From: Gilliamella sp. Lep-s35
GTDB lineage: Bacteria > Pseudomonadota > Gammaproteobacteria > Enterobacterales > Orbaceae
Assembly (NCBI RefSeq): GCF_009795845.1
Contig: NZ_WTEX01000008.1
Coordinates: 33,629 to 97,628, forward strand
DNA: 64,000 nt
Direction: 5' to 3'
Part shown: positions 59,303 through 64,000 of the stretch, one piece after another
Numbering within the stretch: the first letter of the stretch is position 1
How the letters are laid out: every line of letters starts with the position of its first letter
The notes under the pieces: generated by a model
What the model saw: only the letters and a program-made list of their open reading frames with translations
What the model was told of the DNA's origin: nothing
Database searches by the model: none
Made by a program: the position numbers and the translations under genes

Positions 59303-59878
59303 ATGACAAAGCAAGCATTGGTATTTTTATCAGATGGCTGCGAAGAAACAGAAGCGGTAACAACAATTGATTTATTAACTCGAGCGGGTATTAATGTTAC
59401 TACCGCTAGCATATCAAACTCTCGTGAGGTTGAATGTTCTCGGGGAGTAACAATTTTAGCTAAAAAAACGCTTTTAGATATTCAACACATTGATTTTGAA
59501 ATTGTTATTTTGCCAGGTGGTTTGAAAGGCGCTGAAAATTTTCGTGATTGCCCATTGTTGATTGAAAAATTAAAACAAACACATCAAAAAGGGGGAATTG
59601 TTGCAGCAATCTGTGCTTCTCCTGCTATGGTTTTACAACATCATAATTTGTTTCCTAATGCTAATATGACTGGTTACCCAACTACTAAAGAGGCATTTCA
59701 GAATTGGAAAGATGATAGAGTTTATTTTGATGAACAAAATAAAGTCATTACTAGCCAAGGGCCTGCAACCTCTATTGATTTTGCTTTAAAAATTATTGAG
59801 GTTTTGCTAGGACGAGCAAAGGCTGCTGAGGTTGCTCAGCAGCTGGTTCTTCCATTGGGGATTGAAACCTATCAATAA
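59303..59878 (+). CDS. yajL: DJ-1/PfpI family protein YajL
   Basis: This 191-aa cytoplasmic protein of the DJ-1 family is linked to protection against oxidative and carbonyl damage. The nucleophile-elbow Cys is in VAAICASPAMVL, and the conserved Glu is in DGCEETEAV. IVILPGG and TSQGPATSIDFAL are typical. The start at ATG 59303 follows AGGAACGAAGTA. An earlier in-frame TTG is unlikely. It shares the murA-fieF direction and sits 11 bases before fieF, so the two are probably co-transcribed. Confidence 0.93.
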   Translation: MTKQALVFLSDGCEETEAVTTIDLLTRAGINVTTASISNSREVECSRGVTILAKKTLLDIQHIDFEIVILPGGLKGAENFRDCPLLIEKLKQTHQKGGIVAAICASPAMVLQHHNLFPNANMTGYPTTKEAFQNWKDDRVYFDEQNKVITSQGPATSIDFALKIIEVLLGRAKAAEVAQQLVLPLGIETYQ

Positions 59879-59889
59879 ATAGGCTCTAA

Positions 59890-60783
59890 ATGTCAAATTC
59901 ACATTTGTATGAAAAATTAGTTAAAAGAGCAACATTAAGTGCTGTTTTAATTTCTATTTTTCTCATTTTAGTTAAATTTATTACTTGTTGGTTAACAGGT
60001 TCAATAAGTTTGCTTGCTTCATTATTGGATTCAAGTATTGATTTAATTGCTTCTGGTTTTAATTATTTTTTAGTTCGTTATGCGTTAAAACCTGCAGATG
60101 ATGAGCATACCTTTGGCCATGGTAAAGCAGAACCTTTAGCAGCATTATCACAAAGTGCGTTTATTATTGGTTCTGCAATAATTTTATTATTTTCTAGTAT
60201 TCGATCTTTTATTCAGCCAAGTGAACTACAGTTTCCTTTGCTAGGAATTGCTGTTTCGACAATTTCTGCTGCAATTACATGTGTTCTTGTTTTATACCAA
60301 AGGCACGTTATCAAAATTACTAAAAGTAATGCTATTCAAGCTGATATGTTACATTATTCTTCTGATCTCTTGCTGAATATTACCGTTATAGTTGCTCTTT
60401 GTTTTAGTTGGTATGGTATTACCTATGCTGATGCAATATTTGCATGCTTTATTGCTTTATATATTTGTTATAATGCTTTTCATATTGCCTATAATGCTAT
60501 TCAAGATTTGCTTGATAGAGCATTACCTGAAAGCGATAATATATTGATTGCAGAAATTATTAGTCAGTATCCAGAGGTTTACGGTTTTCACGATTTAAAA
60601 ACGAGGCAGGCAGGCCCTGTTAAATTCATCCAATTGCATATAGAACTTGATGATAATATGCCTTTAATTAAAGCCCATGCTATTGCCGATTCTATTGAAA
60701 AGCAAATTTCAAAGCAGTTTTCACCAGCAACTGTTATTATTCATCAAGATCCCATTTCTGTTGTACCAGACGAAATGATGTAG
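59890..60783 (+). CDS. fieF: Cation-efflux pump FieF (CDF family)
   Basis: This 297-aa inner-membrane transporter has six helices and a C-terminal cytoplasmic domain. It exports Fe2+ or Zn2+ in exchange for protons. The metal site is DSSID (Asp pair) in helix 2 with HYSSD in helix 5, and FGHGKAEPLAAL is the family signature. E. coli FieF is 300 aa, and fieF is likewise next to pfkA there, so this order is conserved. It starts 11 bases after yajL. Confidence 0.96.
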   Translation: MSNSHLYEKLVKRATLSAVLISIFLILVKFITCWLTGSISLLASLLDSSIDLIASGFNYFLVRYALKPADDEHTFGHGKAEPLAALSQSAFIIGSAIILLFSSIRSFIQPSELQFPLLGIAVSTISAAITCVLVLYQRHVIKITKSNAIQADMLHYSSDLLLNITVIVALCFSWYGITYADAIFACFIALYICYNAFHIAYNAIQDLLDRALPESDNILIAEIISQYPEVYGFHDLKTRQAGPVKFIQLHIELDDNMPLIKAHAIADSIEKQISKQFSPATVIIHQDPISVVPDEMM

Positions 60784-60879
60784 CAGAAAAAACAATCAAA
60801 ATGGCGATTAATCTTCTATTGTTAGATATCTGTTAAGGCTCTATAATAACGAAAAGTTAATCATTTGGAGTTATTTTAT

Positions 60880-61842
60880 ATGATAAAAAAAATAGGTATT
60901 TTAACCAGTGGTGGCGATGCTCCAGGAATGAATGCTGCTATTCGAGGAGTGGTAAGAACTGCATTAACAGAAGGATTGGATGTTTTTGGTATTTATGATG
61001 GTTATATGGGGCTTTGTGAAGACCGTATCATTCAGTTAGCGCGTTCAAGTGTGTCTGATATCATTACCCGTGGTGGTACATTTCTTGGCTCAGCCAGATT
61101 TCCAGAGTTTAAAGATAAAGCCGTAAGACAAAAAGCCATCGCTAATTTGAAAAAACATCAAATTGATGCTTTAGTTGTTATTGGTGGTGATGGTTCATAT
61201 ATGGGGGCCATGCGGTTAACTGAAGAAGGTTTTCCATGTATTGGTTTACCGGGCACTATTGATAACGATATTCGTGGTACCGATTACACTATTGGTTATT
61301 TTACTGCACTTAGTACGGCTGTTGAAGCAATTGATAGATTACGTGATACTTGTTCTTCGCATAACCGTATATCAGTTATTGAGATTATGGGGCGAGATTG
61401 TGGCGATTTAACTTTAAATGCTGCTGTTGCTGGCGGTTGTGAGTTTATGATTATTCCTGAAGTTTCTTATACTAAAGAAGATCTAATTGAAGAAATTAAA
61501 CTTGGCTTTGCGAAAGGTAAAAAACATGCAATTGTAGCGGTTACAGAACATATGTGTGATGTAAACAAACTAGCTGCTGATATTGAAGCTGCAGTCCATC
61601 ACGAAACTCGTGCAACAATTTTAGGGCATGTTCAACGAGGTGGTTCACCAGTGCCTTATGATCGTATTTTAGGGTCACGTATGGGGGCTTATGCGGTTCA
61701 ATTATTACTTGAAGGTCATGCAGGTAGAAGTGTAGGTGTACAAAATGGTAAGTTAGTGCACCACGATATCATCGAAGCTATCAATAATATGAAGCGTTCA
61801 TTTGATATAGAACTATATAATACTGCTAAACGATTATTTTAA
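60880..61842 (+). CDS. pfkA: ATP-dependent 6-phosphofructokinase
   Basis: This enzyme performs the committed step of glycolysis, phosphorylating fructose 6-phosphate. At 320 aa it equals E. coli Pfk[19 protein letters not shown] binds [19 protein letters not shown] contains the catalytic Asp, and [12 protein letters not shown] contacts substrate. The start at ATG 60880 ([12 protein letters not shown]) follows TTGGAG. An earlier in-frame start lacks a ribosome site. It fits the sugar-PTS lifestyle suggested by the dehydrogenase-PTS operon. Confidence 0.98.
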   Translation: MIKKIGILTSGGDAPGMNAAIRGVVRTALTEGLDVFGIYDGYMGLCEDRIIQLARSSVSDIITRGGTFLGSARFPEFKDKAVRQKAIANLKKHQIDALVVIGGDGSYMGAMRLTEEGFPCIGLPGTIDNDIRGTDYTIGYFTALSTAVEAIDRLRDTCSSHNRISVIEIMGRDCGDLTLNAAVAGGCEFMIIPEVSYTKEDLIEEIKLGFAKGKKHAIVAVTEHMCDVNKLAADIEAAVHHETRATILGHVQRGGSPVPYDRILGSRMGAYAVQLLLEGHAGRSVGVQNGKLVHHDIIEAINNMKRSFDIELYNTAKRLF

Positions 61843-62025
61843 ATACTAATTGTGATTAAAATATAACCTTAATTGAGAAAGATTTAATTGTTTTATTATA
61901 GGTGAGTTGTTGGAAATGAAATGTTAACAATGGCTACCTATTTTTTTATTTTTCTAAAATTATTTGATACTAAATTTATTATTAATTAAATGGTTATAAT
62001 TAACTATTATGATATAGGTATTTTT

Positions 62026-62286
62026 ATGTCGTTACATTTTTTAGAAGCTAATGATCGTTTTTATGTTTGTGATGCCAATAATAAAGAGATAGCTGAAATA
62101 ACTTTTACAAGGTTAGGAAAAGATAAAGCTACTATTAATCATACCTATGTTAATCCTGCTTATCGAGGGCAAGGTATTGCTGATAATTTATTAGACATTG
62201 TAGTAAGACGATTACAACAAGAAAACCGTGATATTATTCCTATTTGCTCGTTTGCTATTAAGAAATTGGCTAGAAAATTAGATTGA
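62026..62286 (+). CDS. Small GNAT-family N-acetyltransferase (YjdJ type)
   Basis: This protein of about 86 residues contains the acetyl-CoA loop VNPAYRGQGIADNLLD and a following helix with PICSFA. It fits the short YjdJ-like GNAT group (about 90 aa), in which one GNAT core is present without extra domains. The start ATG at 62026 gives MSLHFLEANDRFYV. An upstream start at 61990 would add 12 residues. The substrate is unknown. It stands alone between pfkA and an acyltransferase gene. Confidence 0.85.
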   Translation: MSLHFLEANDRFYVCDANNKEIAEITFTRLGKDKATINHTYVNPAYRGQGIADNLLDIVVRRLQQENRDIIPICSFAIKKLARKLD

Positions 62287-62425
62287 AGTGATGGATTTAA
62301 TTAGTTGATTTTAAATGATATTTTATTTTTAATTTGTTTGGGGATTTATTTTTATAATTATAGTTTCAGTCACAGAGAAATGTGATAATGTATGCTAATT
62401 TATTTCATTATTTACAGTATCTAAA

Positions 62426-63496
62426 ATGGTAACAGAAAAACCGCAAAAAATTCATTCGATTCATATTTTACGTGGCGTTGCAATTATCATGATTGTTTTT
62501 AGTCACTGCTTAGGTGTATTTAAAAACACCAACTTAATTACTAACAGTTATTTATTTTCTTTCTTGAATCTATTTGCATTTAATTTTACGACATTTTTTG
62601 TATTAATTGCCGGTTTTTTATTTCAACATCTAACATACAAATTTGATACTAAAACATATTATTTATCAAAATTTAAGACGGTTGTATGTCCTTACATTTC
62701 AATATCTATTTTCTGTTTTATATTTTTTCATTATCAATATTTATCAAGTTTACCTTGGTATTCGTCAACTGAAACTAACATAATTAGCGCAATAACTAAA
62801 ATGATGTTGACAGGAACACAACTATTGCCATTATGGTTTATACCGATGATCATCATTATCTACTTAATGGCTCCTTTATTATATTTTTTATCGAAAAAGA
62901 GTTTAATTATAGCTGGTTTGATTGCTATGTTTTGGGTAGTTATGTTTACTAAGCCTGATTTCACTAAACCCTTTTTAAATTTATTGCATTATGGTCCTGT
63001 TTATTTAACGGGTATGATGATAAAACAAAACTATCAAACCATTATGAAATCTGTAAAAAGTAATTTATTTTTGGTTATATTCTTTTTTTGTTTATGCTTT
63101 TGGATTCCATTTGCTTATCGTTATATGAACCACTTAATTGTTGAAAAACTTTATTACGATACATTACAAAAAATCATTTTATTTATCTTAGCACTTTACT
63201 TTTTAGATAAATTGAATCATAAGATTAATGAAGGACGAATTTATAAATTTTTGTCTTATATGGCAAATATTAGTTTTCCTATCTATTTTATTCATGAAAT
63301 TATTGTTTTAGAACTTGAACAGCTACTGTATATTTCTCCTCTAGGTTATGTAATCAAAACCGACAATGGTTGGTTAGCATCATTAGGGGCTGTAATCTTT
63401 TTAGTGTTAACTTTAATCGTAAGTGTCAGTATTGCTAAAATAATAACACTACTTTTCAAAAATAAAGCAAAATACCTTATTGGCGCAATTCGTTAG
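62426..63496 (+). CDS. Acyltransferase-3 family membrane protein
   Basis: This 356-aa protein with about ten membrane helices begins with HSIHILRGVAIIMIVFSHC, the acyltransferase-3 (OafA/WecH-type) signature with the conserved Arg and His. FPIYFIHEIIV near the C-terminus is also typical. The family acetylates or succinylates surface sugars, such as O-antigen, enterobacterial common antigen or exopolysaccharide. No sugar operon lies next to it, so its acceptor is unknown. It is strongly AT-rich. Confidence 0.85.
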   Translation: MVTEKPQKIHSIHILRGVAIIMIVFSHCLGVFKNTNLITNSYLFSFLNLFAFNFTTFFVLIAGFLFQHLTYKFDTKTYYLSKFKTVVCPYISISIFCFIFFHYQYLSSLPWYSSTETNIISAITKMMLTGTQLLPLWFIPMIIIIYLMAPLLYFLSKKSLIIAGLIAMFWVVMFTKPDFTKPFLNLLHYGPVYLTGMMIKQNYQTIMKSVKSNLFLVIFFFCLCFWIPFAYRYMNHLIVEKLYYDTLQKIILFILALYFLDKLNHKINEGRIYKFLSYMANISFPIYFIHEIIVLELEQLLYISPLGYVIKTDNGWLASLGAVIFLVLTLIVSVSIAKIITLLFKNKAKYLIGAIR

Positions 63497-63699
63497 ATAT
63501 CTTATTAATTGATTTGGTGTTTTGAAATATTTTTATTAAATTTAGAATATAAATTAATGTTCTAGATCCATGTTAAAAATATGAGATTCTTCATATTTTC
63601 ATATAAATTAAGTTAATAAATTGTTTTTTTCTATAGCAAATTACGCTTATTTTATTTATGTCAAATGTATAGAACATAAAGATTTGAACAAATAAAACG

Positions 63700-63755
63700 C
63701 AAATAGAAAAAAAATTGCAATTAACGCTTGCATGATTTTTTTAAGGCCCTATAAT
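63700..63755 (+). promoter_or_regulatory. rRNA operon promoter P1 with AT-rich UP element
   Basis: TTGCAT (63728-63733), 16 bases, TATAAT (63750-63755), then a GC-rich discriminator GCGCACCC and ACTGACACG. The stretch TATAATGCGC...ACTGACACG closely mirrors E. coli rrn P1. The A-rich block before it (63700-63727) fits an UP element. A GC-rich discriminator predicts stringent (ppGpp) control. Confidence 0.85.
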
Positions 63756-63837
63756 GCGCACCCACTGACACGCAGTCAGCGACAAGCAGACGGTGAATAA
63801 GGTCGGTAGGCAAGATCAAAAATTTTAAAAAAAGATC

Positions 63838-63866
63838 TTGACGAATAAAAAAGGTTAGCGTAGTAT
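63838..63866 (+). promoter_or_regulatory. rRNA operon promoter P2
   Basis: TTGACG (63838-63843), 17 bases, TAGTAT (63861-63866). It lies about 110 bases after P1, the same tandem arrangement as in enterobacterial rrn operons. Confidence 0.7.
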
Positions 63867-63926
63867 ACGCAACCCTTGAGACAGCGAAGTAAAACAGCGA
63901 AATGTTGGGTTAATTAAAAGCTGTCA

Positions 63927-64000
63927 GCTCTTTAAAAAGAAGAAACAGACAATCTGTGTGGGCACTTGCGAGACAAAAGATAAAAGTCTACGGACTAAAA
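63927..64000 (+). promoter_or_regulatory. rRNA leader with boxA antitermination site; 16S expected just beyond the window
   Basis: GCTCTTTAA (63927-63935) is the boxA core. The following CAGACAATCTGTGTGGGCAC matches the E. coli rrn leader before 16S. The 16S rRNA gene itself is not in the window, but its start should lie within about 100-200 bases after position 64000. Confidence 0.85.

Overview
The window is AT-rich chromosomal DNA from a gammaproteobacterium. The housekeeping proteins (GltX, DnaK/DnaJ, GlnS, DnaA/DnaN/RecF/GyrB, MurA, PfkA) read like distant relatives of the enterobacterial versions. The low GC, the ydbH-ynbE-ydbL trio, a fieF-pfkA pair and the accessory genes suggest an Orbales member such as Gilliamella or Frischella. 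That placement is inference, because no 16S sequence lies inside the window.

Layout. 1-5.8 kb: gltX, a short-form ydbH-ynbE-ydbL phospholipid-bridge operon, and asnB. 6.1-10.9 kb: a D-2-hydroxyacid dehydrogenase, a complete mannose-family PTS (IIC-IID-IIB-IIA) and a membrane protein that looks like a catalytically dead M28 peptidase. 11-17.2 kb: satP, a heat-shock dnaK-dnaJ unit, an endonuclease V fragment and glnS. 17.5-19.5 kb: an RstAB-like two-component system. 19.7-25.5 kb: two convergent gene sets. One holds a HAD phosphatase, an esterase and two half-size EamA/SMR proteins. The other holds a class III aminotransferase, a FemAB-like acyltransferase and an arginase-fold protein. Together they look like an uncharacterised small-molecule or lipid pathway. 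25.7-35 kb: mipA-like, rdgC, ompA, then dnaA-dnaN-recF-gyrB.

35.2-53.3 kb is the most striking region. It is a run of twelve minus-strand genes headed by srfA-srfB-srfC. They encode a membrane protein with a periplasmic domain, an actin/Hsp70-fold ATPase and a dynamin-like GTPase. These are followed by a bitopic membrane protein, a secreted von Willebrand A (VWA) protein, an ABC ATPase with an FtsX-type permease, a secreted SUMF1-fold protein, two coiled-coil lipoproteins and two tandem membrane-anchored VWA proteins. The N-terminal domains of those two VWA proteins resemble that of SrfA. Most genes abut or overlap, so this looks like one envelope-spanning machine with NTPases inside, three VWA modules outside and its own lipoprotein/ABC module. 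It is a much expanded form of the srfABC locus.

53.5-58 kb: a bifunctional glutathionylspermidine synthetase/amidase, ybeD, then a decayed patch with a retropepsin-like gene truncated by an internally deleted IS5-type element and further debris. 58-63.5 kb: murA, yajL, fieF, pfkA, a small GNAT gene and an acyltransferase-3 gene. The window ends in the promoter and leader of an rRNA operon: a P1 nearly identical to enterobacterial rrn P1, a second promoter and boxA, with 16S expected just beyond position 64000. A short repeat with core TTTCCTGA-N-A-TTTTT recurs at gene ends across the window.
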